In this document: piece by piece, positions 55,204-64,000 of the stretch
Position numbering within the stretch: the first letter of the stretch is position 1
How the letters are laid out: each line of letters opens with the position of its first letter
Source: UBA4656 sp002405525
Lineage (GTDB): Bacteria > Pseudomonadota > Gammaproteobacteria > Xanthomonadales > Ahniellaceae
Length of the DNA stretch: 64,000 nt
NCBI GenBank assembly: GCA_036723735.1
Contig: DAIMGT010000004.1
Coordinates: 40,904 to 104,903, forward strand
Reading direction: 5' to 3'
Program-made: the position numbers and the translations under genes
Notes under the pieces: model-generated
What the model was told of the DNA's origin: nothing
What the model saw: the letters and a program-made list of their open reading frames with translations, nothing else
Databases searched by the model: none

Positions 55204-57435
55204 TCACGTCGCGGTGGGGCGCGGCTCGCGGCCTGCGGCGACATCGAGCAGGAAGCCCTGCATTGCCCGCGAGACGCCCGGATCGTCGTACAGCCGATGC
55301 TTGCGTTCGGCGATCAGCCCGCGCAGCTCGGCGCGCAGGTCGGCCGAGCGGCCCAGTTCGACCACGATCCTCACGTAGTCGTCGGCATCGCGCGCCACCA
55401 AGCGGTCCTCGAGTTCCAGCAGCCGCAGCATGCCGAGGGTGTGGCGGCTGCGCATCGTGCGGCCGGGCAGGGTGACGGTAGGGACATCGAACCACAGCGT
55501 TTCCAGCGTGCTCACGCCGCCGGACCAGCCGATCGGATCGAGGTTCACGTCGAGCGAGGCCGCCAGCGCGAGCCACTTGCCGCGCGACAGACCCGGGTGG
55601 GCGTGGATGCGCCCGGCGGGGTCGACGCCGGCCGCGCGCAAAGCGCCCACGATGCGGCCGACGAGGTGCGCCCGCACGCTGTCGCGCGACCCGGGCGTGA
55701 GTTCGACCGCCGCGCCCGGCAGCGCGGCGGCGATACGCGCCAGCAGCGGGTCGTGAGCCGGGGTCACCTTGAAGGCGGCCTGCAGCAGTCCGAGGCGCAC
55801 CGCGCCCGGCGGCAGCGCGGGCGGCGCGAAGGAAGGATCCGGCTGCGCGCTGCCGGGCGGTGCGAAGCGGCAGCCGAGCCCGGGCAGGCGGAACACCCGC
55901 TCGCTGTAGTCGGCCTCGCCGCCCTCGCGCTCCATTGCATCCGCGGTGAGGAACCAGTCGATGCTGTCGAGCCCGGTGGTGACCGGATGGCCCCACAGCG
56001 CACACTGGACCGGTGCAAGCCGCTGCGCGGCCAGCCACTGCAGCGGTGCGTCCATGCCGACGTCGACGTACACCAGCACGTCGGGGTCTTCCTCGAGGAT
56101 TGCCGTGCGCAGCGCGTCGACCTGGCGGATGCCGTCGCGGAAGCGGTCGGCGGCCGCTGCGATGCGGGCAACCACCTCGTCCCGCAGTCCATCGGCATGC
56201 AGGTAGCGCAGGTCCAGTCGCGCACGGTCGAGACCGGTGAGCACGCGCTCGAACAGCTTGCTGACGCTGTGCTCGTAGAGGAAGGCAGACACGAACAACA
56301 CACGCGGGCGCTCGCGCGGTGGACGCGGCACGCAGGCGACGTCGCCGTCGATCGCTCGCGCATGGCGGCGCAGCAGGGCGCCGATCCGGCGCTGCAGCGG
56401 CAGCGCATCTTCGCGTACATAGTGCACGAAGAAACAGGTGGCCAAGGTCAGCGCGGCCTTCAATGCCTGGCGATGGCGCGGATGTTCGGCCGGGAGGGCT
56501 GCGAACGCGGCCAGTTCGCTTTCCAGCCGCGCGGCGTAGGCGGCTGCCTCGGCAGCGTCCGCGGGCACCACTTCGTCCGGCAGGCAGGCCGTCAGCCAGC
56601 GCGCGGGGGCATGGTCGGGCTGTCGCGAGAGCACCTCGCGCAGTGCCGCGCGCGCGGGCGGGATGTCGCCGTCCTGCCAGTAGCCGATCGCCATCGCATA
56701 CCACGCATCGACGGCCTGCGGCTGCAGTTGCAGCAGTCGTCGCGAGGCGCGCAACAGGCCCTGCAGGTCCTTCCGCGCCAGCGCGATGCGCGAAAGGCCG
56801 CGCAGCGCCTCGCTGTCGCGGTCGTCGAGCGACAGCGCGCGGAAGAAGGCCTCGGCCGCTGCGCGCTGGTCGCCGAGGCGCTCCGCCGCGCGGCCCAGGG
56901 CGACCCAGGCGCGGGGCAGGCCGGGCATTCGCGACACCAGTGCCGTGCAGCGGCGCTGCGCAGCCTCGAATTGCCCGCCGGCGTACTCCACCTCGGCCGC
57001 CGTCATCTGTGCCTCGGGATGCTGCGGGTCGAGGCCGAGCGCGCGCCCGGCTTCGGCCGAAGCCTCCGCGTGGCGCCCGCCGGCCAGCAGGTGCCGGGCG
57101 AGCGTCGTGGCAAGCACCGGGTCGGCAGGGTGCTGCGCGGTGAGCCGCCGCAGGTTCCGCTCGGCGCGCGCGAGGTCGCCTTCGCGGCGGGCCAGTGTGG
57201 TGTCCTCCAGCAGTGCCAGCCGGTTGGAGGGATCGGCAGCAAGCGCGGCCGCGAGTTCGGCGCGCGCGGTGTCGGGTCGTCCGGCCGTGAGGTGGACCCT
57301 CGCCAGCGCCGCCCGCGCCGTCGCCGCGCCGCCCGCCGCCAGTGCGGCGCGGCACAGCCGCTCAGCCTCGTCGAGCTGGCCCTCGCGCAGGCGCTGGAAG
57401 GCTTGCGCGATCCGCGGATCGACGGCGTCGCTCAA
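55204..57435 (-). CDS. TPR-containing SPINDLY/OGT-like glycosyltransferase, paralog 2
   Basis: 743 residues. There is no ATG at the domain start; TTG at 57435 overlaps the stop of paralog 3 (TTGA) and is preferred. TPR-like repeats fill about 1-330 (AERLCRAALAAGG, AQRRCTALVSRMPGLPRAWVALG). The catalytic part: VLFVSAFLYEHSVSKLFERV, LVYVDVGMDAPLQWL, CALWGHPVTTGLDSIDWFLT, YSERVFRLPGLG, FKVTPAHD with the conserved Lys, LDPIGWSGGVSTLETLWFDVP and the common tail ELRGLIAERKHRLYDDP. Last gene of the minus-strand array. Confidence 0.9.
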   Translation of the reverse strand: MSDAVDPRIAQAFQRLREGQLDEAERLCRAALAAGGAATARAALARVHLTAGRPDTARAELAAALAADPSNRLALLEDTTLARREGDLARAERNLRRLTAQHPADPVLATTLARHLLAGGRHAEASAEAGRALGLDPQHPEAQMTAAEVEYAGGQFEAAQRRCTALVSRMPGLPRAWVALGRAAERLGDQRAAAEAFFRALSLDDRDSEALRGLSRIALARKDLQGLLRASRRLLQLQPQAVDAWYAMAIGYWQDGDIPPARAALREVLSRQPDHAPARWLTACLPDEVVPADAAEAAAYAARLESELAAFAALPAEHPRHRQALKAALTLATCFFVHYVREDALPLQRRIGALLRRHARAIDGDVACVPRPPRERPRVLFVSAFLYEHSVSKLFERVLTGLDRARLDLRYLHADGLRDEVVARIAAAADRFRDGIRQVDALRTAILEEDPDVLVYVDVGMDAPLQWLAAQRLAPVQCALWGHPVTTGLDSIDWFLTADAMEREGGEADYSERVFRLPGLGCRFAPPGSAQPDPSFAPPALPPGAVRLGLLQAAFKVTPAHDPLLARIAAALPGAAVELTPGSRDSVRAHLVGRIVGALRAAGVDPAGRIHAHPGLSRGKWLALAASLDVNLDPIGWSGGVSTLETLWFDVPTVTLPGRTMRSRHTLGMLRLLELEDRLVARDADDYVRIVVELGRSADLRAELRGLIAERKHRLYDDPGVSRAMQGFLLDVAAGREPRPTAT

Positions 57436-59642
57436 GCCTGCATCTCCGATGCGTCGAGGCAGAACGCCTGCAGCGCGGCGACCACGCGGCGGTCGTCGTA
57501 GAGGCGGTGCTTGCGGGCGTCGATCAGGCTGCGCATCTCGGCGCGGAAGTCGGGCGCGCGGCCGAGTTCGACCGCGATCTCGACGTAGTGGTCGAGGTCG
57601 CGGGCGACGAGCTGCGGCAGCTCCAGCAGACGCAGCATTGCAGCCGTGTGGCGGGTGCGCATGCTGCGCCCCGGCAGGGTGACCGTGGGGGTGCCGAAGC
57701 AGAGGATCTCGAGCGTGGTGTTGCCGCCGGACCAGCCGATCGAATCGAGGTTGATGTCGCCGGCGCGCGCAAGGCCCAGGAACTCCGGCGGCGGCAGTCC
57801 GCGCACGATGCCGAGGTGCCGCGCCGGATCCAGCCCGGCCGCCTCGAACGTGGCCGCGACCCGCGTGCGAACGCGCGCGCAGACACCCGGGTCCGCGTGC
57901 GGCGTGAGGTGGAATCGCGCGTCCGGCAGGCGGGTGGCGATGCGCGCCATCAGGCGGTCGTGCAGGGGTAGGTTCTTGAACACGCTCTGCACGAACAGGT
58001 ACTCGACGCGTGCGGGATCGCGCACGACCAGTTCGGCCGGTGCACGCGGCTGGCGCGCCGGCGCCGCGAAGCAGGTGCCGAGGCCCGGCAGGCGCACCAG
58101 GCGCTCGCTGTAGTGCGCTTCGGCGCCGTCGGCTTCCATCAGCGCGCTGCTGAGGAAGGCGTCGATGTTGGAGAACCCGGTGCTCACCGGATGGCCCCAC
58201 AGCACGGCCTGCACCGGCGCGAGGCGCAGCGCGGCGAGGCACTGCGTCATCGGGTGCATGCCGAGGTCGGTGTGCACCAGCAGCGACGGCGCGAAGGCGC
58301 GGATCGCCTGCGCCCAGTCGGCCACGCCGCGCGGGCCGGCCACAACCACGTCGTCGCCGCCCGCGATGCTACCGCGCAGCGTGTCGTCGCCGCCGTGCTG
58401 GAAGAAGCCCAGGCGCACCCGCGAACGGTCGAGGTCGCGCAGCATGGCGCCGAACAGGCGGGTCATGGTGTGCTGCGACAGGTGAGCGGAAAACACCGCC
58501 ACCCGGATCCGGCCGTCGGGCTCGCGCACCGGCGGCGCGGCGATGCCCTCGGGCACCGCCGCGCGCACCAGCCGCTCGATCGCCGCCGCGTAGCGACGCT
58601 GGACGTCGAGGACGTCCTCGGTCGTGTAGTGGAAATAGAAGTTCGTGCACAGCGTGGCCGCTGCAAGCGCGTCGTGGGGATTGCCCAGTCCGCGTGCGAT
58701 CCGGCGCTCCAGCCGGGACAGTCCGTCGAGCCACGCAGCGCGGAACGCTGTCACTGCGGCGTCGTCGGGATGCAGCACGTCGCGCGGGTACTGGAAGCCG
58801 GCGACCAGCGCCGGCAGGTAGTCCGGGTCCAGCACCAGCGCGCGATCGAAGGCGCTGCCGGCGAGGTCGTAGCGCAAGGCCAGCCAGGCCGCGAGGCCCA
58901 GCTCGCAAAGACGGCGCGGCGTGGGGGCGAGCAGGGCGGCGCGCTCGCGCGCTGCCAGTCGCTCGGCGGGTGCCGCGCCGGCGGCGTCGAGCGCTTCGCC
59001 GAGCGCGTCGTGGAGCGCCGCGTCGCCCGGCGCGTGCTGCAGCCCCTCGCGCAACGAGGCCAGCGCGTCGGCGGCGCGACCGGCAATGCCGTGGGCATCG
59101 GCCAGCAGGCGCCACGCGTCGCTCTGCGACGGTTCGCGCCCGAGGACCGCAAGCACGTGTCGGACCGCCTCCTCGGGCCGCCGCTCGTGCAGCGCGAGGC
59201 GCGCCAGCGCGAGCCCGGACTGCGCTTCGCCCGGCTCCAGCGCCTGCGCCTGCGCGAGCGCGGCGCGCATCCGCGCATGCGCGCCGCAGGCATGCGCGGC
59301 CTGCGCGAGCCGCAGCAGCAGCGGTGGGCTGGCGGGCACGCGCGCCAGCGCCGCCTCGCAGCGCTCCAGCGCGCGCCGCGCATCGCCCTGTCGCAGCGCG
59401 AGCCCGGCGTCCTCCAGCAGCGCCGGCACGAAGTCCGGGTCGGCGTGGAGGGCCGAGGCCACCGCCACCGCGGCCTCGCCGGTGGCCCCGCGCCCGGCCA
59501 GCAGGTTGCCGTACAGGGTGAGCAGGCGCGGGTCGTGCGGGGCGCGGCCGAGCGCCTCGCGGCAGGCGCGCTCGGCCTCCACGGGCTGGCCGCCGCGCAG
59601 CAGCTCGTAGGCGTGGCGCAGCGCGGCGTCGGTCTCAGTCAC
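57432..59642 (-). CDS. TPR-containing SPINDLY/OGT-like glycosyltransferase, paralog 3
   Basis: 736 residues from GTG 59642, overlapping the end of paralog 4 by 8 bases. TPR-like N-terminal half (AERACREALGRAPHDPRLLTLYG). Catalytic part: VAVFSAHLSQHTMTRLFGAM, LLVHTDLGMHPMTQCLAAL, AVLWGHPVSTGFSNIDAFL, YSERLVRLPGLGTCF, VFKNLPLHD, LDSIGWSGGNTTLEILCFGTP and the tail EMRSLIDARKHRLYDD. It shares GNTTLEIL with paralog 4, its closest relative by eye. Confidence 0.9.
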   Translation of the reverse strand: MTETDAALRHAYELLRGGQPVEAERACREALGRAPHDPRLLTLYGNLLAGRGATGEAAVAVASALHADPDFVPALLEDAGLALRQGDARRALERCEAALARVPASPPLLLRLAQAAHACGAHARMRAALAQAQALEPGEAQSGLALARLALHERRPEEAVRHVLAVLGREPSQSDAWRLLADAHGIAGRAADALASLREGLQHAPGDAALHDALGEALDAAGAAPAERLAARERAALLAPTPRRLCELGLAAWLALRYDLAGSAFDRALVLDPDYLPALVAGFQYPRDVLHPDDAAVTAFRAAWLDGLSRLERRIARGLGNPHDALAAATLCTNFYFHYTTEDVLDVQRRYAAAIERLVRAAVPEGIAAPPVREPDGRIRVAVFSAHLSQHTMTRLFGAMLRDLDRSRVRLGFFQHGGDDTLRGSIAGGDDVVVAGPRGVADWAQAIRAFAPSLLVHTDLGMHPMTQCLAALRLAPVQAVLWGHPVSTGFSNIDAFLSSALMEADGAEAHYSERLVRLPGLGTCFAAPARQPRAPAELVVRDPARVEYLFVQSVFKNLPLHDRLMARIATRLPDARFHLTPHADPGVCARVRTRVAATFEAAGLDPARHLGIVRGLPPPEFLGLARAGDINLDSIGWSGGNTTLEILCFGTPTVTLPGRSMRTRHTAAMLRLLELPQLVARDLDHYVEIAVELGRAPDFRAEMRSLIDARKHRLYDDRRVVAALQAFCLDASEMQA

Positions 59643-61842
59643 CGGACACCCCGTCGATGAAGGCGGCGAAGGCGCGCCCGACCGCGGGATCGTCGTAGAG
59701 CCGGTGCTTGCGCTCGGCGATCAGACCGCGCAGCTCCGCGCGCAGGTCCGGCGAGCGGCCGAGCCCGACCGCGATCCGCACATAGTCGTCGAGGTCGCGC
59801 GCGACGAGCTGCGGCAGTTCGAGCAACTGCAGCATCGCCATCGTGTGCCGCGCGCGCATGAGTTCGCACGGCAGTGTGACCGTCGGCGTGTGGTGCCAGA
59901 GGATCTCCAGTGTGGTGTTGCCGCCGGACCAGCCGATCGAGTCGAGGTTCACGTCGCAGTTGGCGCCGGTGCCGATGAACTCGGCCTCGCTGACGTAGCG
60001 GTAAAGCCCGCAGTGGCGGTCGAAGTCGAGCCCTCGGGCGGCGAATCGCGCCGCGAGCCGGCGACGCAGGGCCGCGCGCACGGACGCGTGGGGACTGGGC
60101 ACGAAGTGGAAGCGCGCCACCGGCAGCGCGACGGCGATCCGCGCGAAGGCCTCGTCATGCACCGGCGTCAGCTTCACCGCCTGCTGGGCGACGAAAAAAT
60201 GCACGCCGTCCGGGTCGCGCGCTGCGATTTCCGGTGGCACCAGCGGTTCGATCGACGGCGGTGGACAGGCGGTGCCGAGGCCGGGCAGGCGCAGCAGCCG
60301 TTCGGTGTAGAAGCGCTCGCCGTCAGGCGCCTCCATCGCATCGGAGGTCAGGAACCAGTCGATGGTCGAGCGGCCGCTGGTCTGCGGATGGCCCCACAGC
60401 ATCGCCTGCACCGGCGCGAAGCGCATCGAGGCCAGCCCCTGCACGATCGGGTGCATGCCGATGTCGGGGAACACCAGCACGTCGAGATCGTGGGCGCGCA
60501 GGGTATCGACCCACCAGGCGAGGTCGCGTTCGCCGTGGACGAACACATCGGCGTGCCGACGCCAGGCCTCGGTGCCGGCGTTGACCAGGTCGGACACGTG
60601 GAAGCAGCGCACGTCGAAGCGCGCGCGGTCCAGTGCGGCCGGCATGGTGGCGAACAGCTTGGTCACCGTGTGGCTGCGCATCATCCCGGAGCAGAAGCCG
60701 ATCCGCCGGCGCGCGTCGGATCGCGGCGCGCGCGCCGGCACGCCACGCCCGGCAAAGGCGATGTTCATCATGCGCTCCAGCAGCGCGCCGTAGCGCCGCT
60801 GGGCCTCGCGCATCGGGTCGCCGAGGTAGTGCACTTCGAACTCGGTGGCCAGCGTGATGCACGCGACCAGTTCCTCCGGTTGCCGCGCATCGAGGTCGGC
60901 GGCTTCGAACCACGCGACGCCCTCATGCCACTGCCGGCGGAACGCCTCCGCCGCGGCAGGGTCTGCGCGCACGCCGTCGGCGGGGTACTGGAAGGCCGCC
61001 CAGCGGGCCGGCAGATAGCGCGGATCGACCTCGATCGCGCGCAGGAAGGCGGCGCGGCTGGCCGGCAGGTCGCCGCCCCGCGCGAGTTCCGCACCGAGCA
61101 GTCCCCACGCCGCAGCGCCGCCGTCGAGCTTGGCGCAGCGCTCGCGCGCGAGCAGCAGATCCGCCGCGCGTCCGGCCGCCTTGGCCGCGCGCGCCATGCC
61201 GTCCCAGGCGCGCGCGTTGTCGGGCGCCGCCTGGGCGGCGTGCCGCCAGGCCGCCAGCGCATCCTCGCCGCGGCCGAGCGCGAGCAGGGTTTCGCCCAGG
61301 TTGGCGAGCGCGTCGTACCAGCCGGGGCGCAGGGCGAGACATTGCCGATAGCCTGCGGCCGCGGCCTCGTGGCGGCCGGCCGCGACGTCGAGGTTGGCCC
61401 GCTTGAGGCGCGCCTCGGCGTGCCCCGGTGCCAACGCCAGCGCGCGATCGAGCGCGGCGGCGGCGTCCGCGGCGCGGCCGAGTTCGTCGCACAGCACCCC
61501 GAGGTCGAACCAGAACGCCGGCTGCCCCGGCGCCACCGCCACCAGCCGCCGCAGGGCGGCGACCGCCGTTTCGCGATCGCCGGCCGCCCGCGCGAGTGCG
61601 GCGCGCTCGACCAGCGCGGGCGCGCAGTCGGCGTCCAGCGCCAGCGCCAGCGCCACGGCCTCGCTCGCGGCGGCGGCGTCCCCGCGCAGGGCCAGCACCC
61701 GCGCACGCAGGGCGTGGGCGCGCGGCTCCCGTGGCGCGCGCGCGAGCAGGGCATCGACCAGCGCCAGGGCTTCATCGTGGCGGCCCTCGCGGGAGAGCGC
61801 GAAGGCGCGGCCGAGCGCATCGGTGGCGGGATCGGCGGACAT
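59635..61842 (-). CDS. TPR-containing SPINDLY/OGT-like glycosyltransferase, paralog 4
   Basis: 735 residues from the ATG at 61842 (MSADPATDAL); the frame is open further up but the TPR domain starts here. TPR-like repeats up to about 300 (ALDRALALAPGHAEARLKRANLD; GYRQCLALRPGWYDALANLGE). Catalytic part: IGFCSGMMRSHTVTKLFATM, VLVFPDIGMHPIVQGLASM, AMLWGHPQTSGRSTIDWFLT, YTERLLRLPGLGT, AVKLTPVHD, LDSIGWSGGNTTLEILWHHTP and the tail ELRGLIAERKHRLYDDP shared almost exactly with paralog 2. A 205-base gap separates it from paralog 5; it probably heads the 4-3-2 operon. Confidence 0.9.
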   Translation of the reverse strand: MSADPATDALGRAFALSREGRHDEALALVDALLARAPREPRAHALRARVLALRGDAAAASEAVALALALDADCAPALVERAALARAAGDRETAVAALRRLVAVAPGQPAFWFDLGVLCDELGRAADAAAALDRALALAPGHAEARLKRANLDVAAGRHEAAAAGYRQCLALRPGWYDALANLGETLLALGRGEDALAAWRHAAQAAPDNARAWDGMARAAKAAGRAADLLLARERCAKLDGGAAAWGLLGAELARGGDLPASRAAFLRAIEVDPRYLPARWAAFQYPADGVRADPAAAEAFRRQWHEGVAWFEAADLDARQPEELVACITLATEFEVHYLGDPMREAQRRYGALLERMMNIAFAGRGVPARAPRSDARRRIGFCSGMMRSHTVTKLFATMPAALDRARFDVRCFHVSDLVNAGTEAWRRHADVFVHGERDLAWWVDTLRAHDLDVLVFPDIGMHPIVQGLASMRFAPVQAMLWGHPQTSGRSTIDWFLTSDAMEAPDGERFYTERLLRLPGLGTACPPPSIEPLVPPEIAARDPDGVHFFVAQQAVKLTPVHDEAFARIAVALPVARFHFVPSPHASVRAALRRRLAARFAARGLDFDRHCGLYRYVSEAEFIGTGANCDVNLDSIGWSGGNTTLEILWHHTPTVTLPCELMRARHTMAMLQLLELPQLVARDLDDYVRIAVGLGRSPDLRAELRGLIAERKHRLYDDPAVGRAFAAFIDGVSGD

Positions 61843-62047
61843 GGATTCGACGGACGGCCTGACCGCGGATTGTCGCATGCCGGTCTGCAGGTCGTGGCGG
61901 CGCCGCGCCGCGGAGAAATCCCGGCCGGCGAGGCTTTCCCGCCGCGAGCCCGGTGCAGCCCGCACTCGCGCGCGGTCCCTGTGCGGGCGCGGATGATCCG
62001 CACACGGTCCGTCCCGGGCGCGGCGGGAGGGGCCGGTTTCACCCTGA

Positions 62048-63928
62048 TCAGGGCGCCGGCACGAGGCGCTCCAGCAGGGCGGCGAAGGCGCGCGGCGGCG
62101 CCGGGTCGTCGAACACCGTCGCGGCCCCGGCGAGCAGGCGCGCGCGCAGATGCTCGCGCCAAGCGCGGTCGCGGCCCAGCGCGATCGCGTGCGCGACATA
62201 GCCGTCAGTGTCGGCGCAGATCGTGTCGGGCACCCCGGCGCGGCGCAGGATCGCGGCGCTCTGCCGGCCGCGGAACGTGTCGCCTTCGACGGTGAGCGTC
62301 GGCAGCCCGTGAGCGACGAGGTCGAAGGTGCTCACGCCGCCGCTCCAGCCGATCGTGTCGAGGTTGACGTCCATCGACGCGGCGAGCACGCCGAACTCCC
62401 GCTCGGGCAGGGTCGGCACCACCCGCAGGTGCCGGCTCGCGTCCAGGCCACGGGCTTCGAAGGCGCGACTGATGCGGGCGGCCAGCGCTTCGCAGACGTG
62501 GCCGCGCGGCCCCGGGATCACCGTGAAGCGGGCCTGCGGCAGGCCGGCGGCGATCCGCGCCAGCAGCGCGTCGTGGGCCGGTGTGATCTTGAGCACCATC
62601 TGGGCGAGCAGGAAGTGCACCTCCGCGTCGTCCCTCGATTCCCGCGGCACGGTGGCCGGCGCGGCGAAACAGGTTCCGAGATTCGGCAGGCGATGGACCT
62701 GCTCGCGGTAGTGCCGCGCCGGATCGGCGACCTCGATGGCGTCGGCGCTCACGAAGTGGTCGATGGCCGCCTGGCCGCTGGTCAGCGGATGTCCCCACAG
62801 CGCGATCTGCACCGGGGCGAGCCGGTAGCAGGCGAGCACCTGCGACAGCGGGTCCATGCCGAGGTCGAGGTAGACCACCGCGTCGGGCGCGAACCCGGCC
62901 AGCGCCTGCAGCCACAGCGCGGGACGCTGCACGAGCGCGGTATAGCGGCTCGCTGTCTTCTGCCACAGCGCGGTTTCGGCGTCGGCGCGCGGGTCGAGGT
63001 GGAAGATCGCGGTCTCGAAGCGCTCGCGGTCCAGCGCCCGCAGCAGTCCGCCGAGCACGCGGGTCACCGAGTGGCGGCGAAAGTGGGCCGACACGAGAGC
63101 GATGCGCCGGCGCGAGCCGGCCGGCCGCGCGCACGGCGGCGGCGCCGGGATCGCGCCGTGCGCGAGGCGGGACAGCAGGTCGGCATGGCGGCTGCGTTCG
63201 GTGAGCAGCGGCCCCGGCTGGTAGTGCAGGGCGAAATCGGTGGCCGTGAGCAGCGCGCGCTCGACGTCGCGTGGCGGCAGGCGCGCCGGATCGCGGGACT
63301 CGAACCAGGCAAGTCCCGCCGACCAGCGCGCCGCGAAGGCGCGGTGTTCCGCCTCGTCCACCGGCACCAGGCTGGACGGATGCTGCATCAGGGACCAGCG
63401 CGCCACCAGGTTGTCGGGGTCGCTCGCCAGCGCGCCGCGATACGCGGTCTCGGCCTCGGTGGCGAGATCGCCGTGGCGCAGGCTGTAGCCCAGCCGCAGG
63501 TGGTGTTCCACGTTGCGCGGCTCGAGTTCGACCAGCCGCGTCCGCGCGCGGATCAGGCCGGCGAAGTCGCGGCCGCCGCGGCGCAGCGCCTCGGCGAGGC
63601 CGTCAGCGGCGCGCAGGTCGCGCGGCGCGAGACCGGTCGCAGTGCGGAATGCAGACTCGGCGGCCGCATCCTCGCCCAGCAGCAAACGCACCTGCCCGAG
63701 GCGGACCCATGCCTCGGCCCAGCCGGGCCGGGCGGCCACGGCGCGCGCCAGCAGGCCCGCCGCGGTCGCCGGGCGTTCGCCCGCGACTTCGATCACTGCC
63801 CGCTGCAGCAGCGCGTCCGGGTGGTCGGCGGCCACCGTCAGCACCCGGTCCAGGATCGCCGCCGCCTGGCCGAGGTCGCCGCGGGCGAGCACGGCGGTCG
63901 CCGCGGCCCGCGCCGCGGCGTGCGGATC
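62048..63928 (-). CDS. TPR-containing SPINDLY/OGT-like glycosyltransferase, paralog 5 (5' end cut)
   Basis: At least 626 residues; the 5' end runs into the G-tract artefact, so the gene is partial. The frame still reads TPR-like sequence (ARAAATAVLARGDLGQAAAILD) up to 63928, and a GTG at 63892 inside it is not a credible start. Catalytic part: IALVSAHFRRHSVTRVLGGL, VVYLDLGMDPLSQVLA, IALWGHPLTSGQAAIDHFVS, VHRLPNLGTCF, VLKITPAHD, LDTIGWSGGVSTFDLVAHGLP. The C-terminal tail differs from paralogs 2-4 (WREHLRARLLAGAATVFDDP). Confidence 0.88.
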   Translation of the reverse strand, partial: DPHAAARAAATAVLARGDLGQAAAILDRVLTVAADHPDALLQRAVIEVAGERPATAAGLLARAVAARPGWAEAWVRLGQVRLLLGEDAAAESAFRTATGLAPRDLRAADGLAEALRRGGRDFAGLIRARTRLVELEPRNVEHHLRLGYSLRHGDLATEAETAYRGALASDPDNLVARWSLMQHPSSLVPVDEAEHRAFAARWSAGLAWFESRDPARLPPRDVERALLTATDFALHYQPGPLLTERSRHADLLSRLAHGAIPAPPPCARPAGSRRRIALVSAHFRRHSVTRVLGGLLRALDRERFETAIFHLDPRADAETALWQKTASRYTALVQRPALWLQALAGFAPDAVVYLDLGMDPLSQVLACYRLAPVQIALWGHPLTSGQAAIDHFVSADAIEVADPARHYREQVHRLPNLGTCFAAPATVPRESRDDAEVHFLLAQMVLKITPAHDALLARIAAGLPQARFTVIPGPRGHVCEALAARISRAFEARGLDASRHLRVVPTLPEREFGVLAASMDVNLDTIGWSGGVSTFDLVAHGLPTLTVEGDTFRGRQSAAILRRAGVPDTICADTDGYVAHAIALGRDRAWREHLRARLLAGAATVFDDPAPPRAFAALLERLVPAP

Positions 63929-64000
63929 GGGGGGGGGGGGGGGGGGTTGCGGGGGGGGGGGGGGTAGGCGGGGGGGTCTAAATCAAAGCAAGTGGTTGCG
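63929..64000. other. Poly-G runs and tail, probable assembly artefact
   Basis: G runs of 18, 14 and 7 bases (63929-63946, 63951-63964, 63970-63976) broken by a few other bases, then a 24-base AT-richer tail that belongs to no frame here. Long G runs are a known no-signal product of two-colour sequencing chemistry. The coding frame of paralog 5 is lost exactly where they begin. Confidence 0.85.

Noticed and set aside
55204..58242. Reading paralog 2 as a 1012-residue protein fused into paralog 3
   Set aside because: The upstream part is the wrong frame of paralog 3 (Arg/Pro-rich, no TPR); the TTG at 57435 overlapping the stop explains the junction.

Overview
The window reads as chromosomal DNA of a very GC-rich gammaproteobacterium, most likely of the Xanthomonadales/Lysobacterales (Xanthomonas, Lysobacter or Rhodanobacteraceae-like). 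The main reasons are the type II secretion gene order E-F-G-H-I-J-K-L-M-N-D, the Xanthomonas Xps order, the housekeeping blocks birA-coaX-SPOR and lptGF/pepA/holC/xerD/dsbC/purL, and dense ATGA/GTGA-coupled operons. The last 70 or so bases are runs of G and look like a sequencing or assembly artefact, so the right end is probably a contig end.

Layout. 1-5491: end of a type IV pilus operon (pilP, pilQ) followed by a large Ig-like lipoprotein. 5721-6940: a decayed cNMP-binding/EAL gene with an in-frame amber codon and lost active-site residues. 6977-9417: transketolase and a small TonB-C-like protein. 9436-10200 (minus): mtfA-type peptidase. 10527-14750: a fused DhaL+DegV (FakA+FakB-like) protein, plsY, birA and coaX, all stop/start coupled. 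14810-17421: SPOR protein, tRNA-Thr(UGU), arginase, and a phosphatase-like lipoprotein. 17737-19898 (minus): lptG and lptF. 19995-28121: pepA, holC, RDD protein (minus), xerD, dsbC, purL.

28132-40188: the secretion operon. An exosortase-H-associated-like membrane protein is ATGA-coupled to gspE. A 27-bp inverted repeat then separates gspE from gspF, followed by gspG-H-I-J-K-L-M, xpsN, gspD and a lipoprotein. 40379-44397: two secreted proteins of unknown function that share an upstream motif. The first ends in a duplicated terminator; the second is coupled to a parvulin-type prolyl isomerase.

44694-53247: a surface-glycan locus with an ABC-2 exporter (wzm, wzt with carbohydrate-binding tail), a GT2 glycosyltransferase, a methyltransferase, a 604-aa unknown protein, a second GT2 and a TPR-GT41 (SPINDLY/OGT-like) transferase. 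53414-55078 (minus) is ettA. 55204 to the end (minus) holds four more TPR-GT41 paralogs, the last cut by the contig end.

The most interesting points are the FakA-FakB fusion coupled to PlsY (maker and consumer of acyl-phosphate in one operon), the XrtH-associated-like gene leading the secretion operon, and the five-member SPINDLY-type glycosyltransferase array beside an ABC glycan exporter and an unknown two-part protein. No CRISPR array, rRNA, prophage or insertion sequence was seen.
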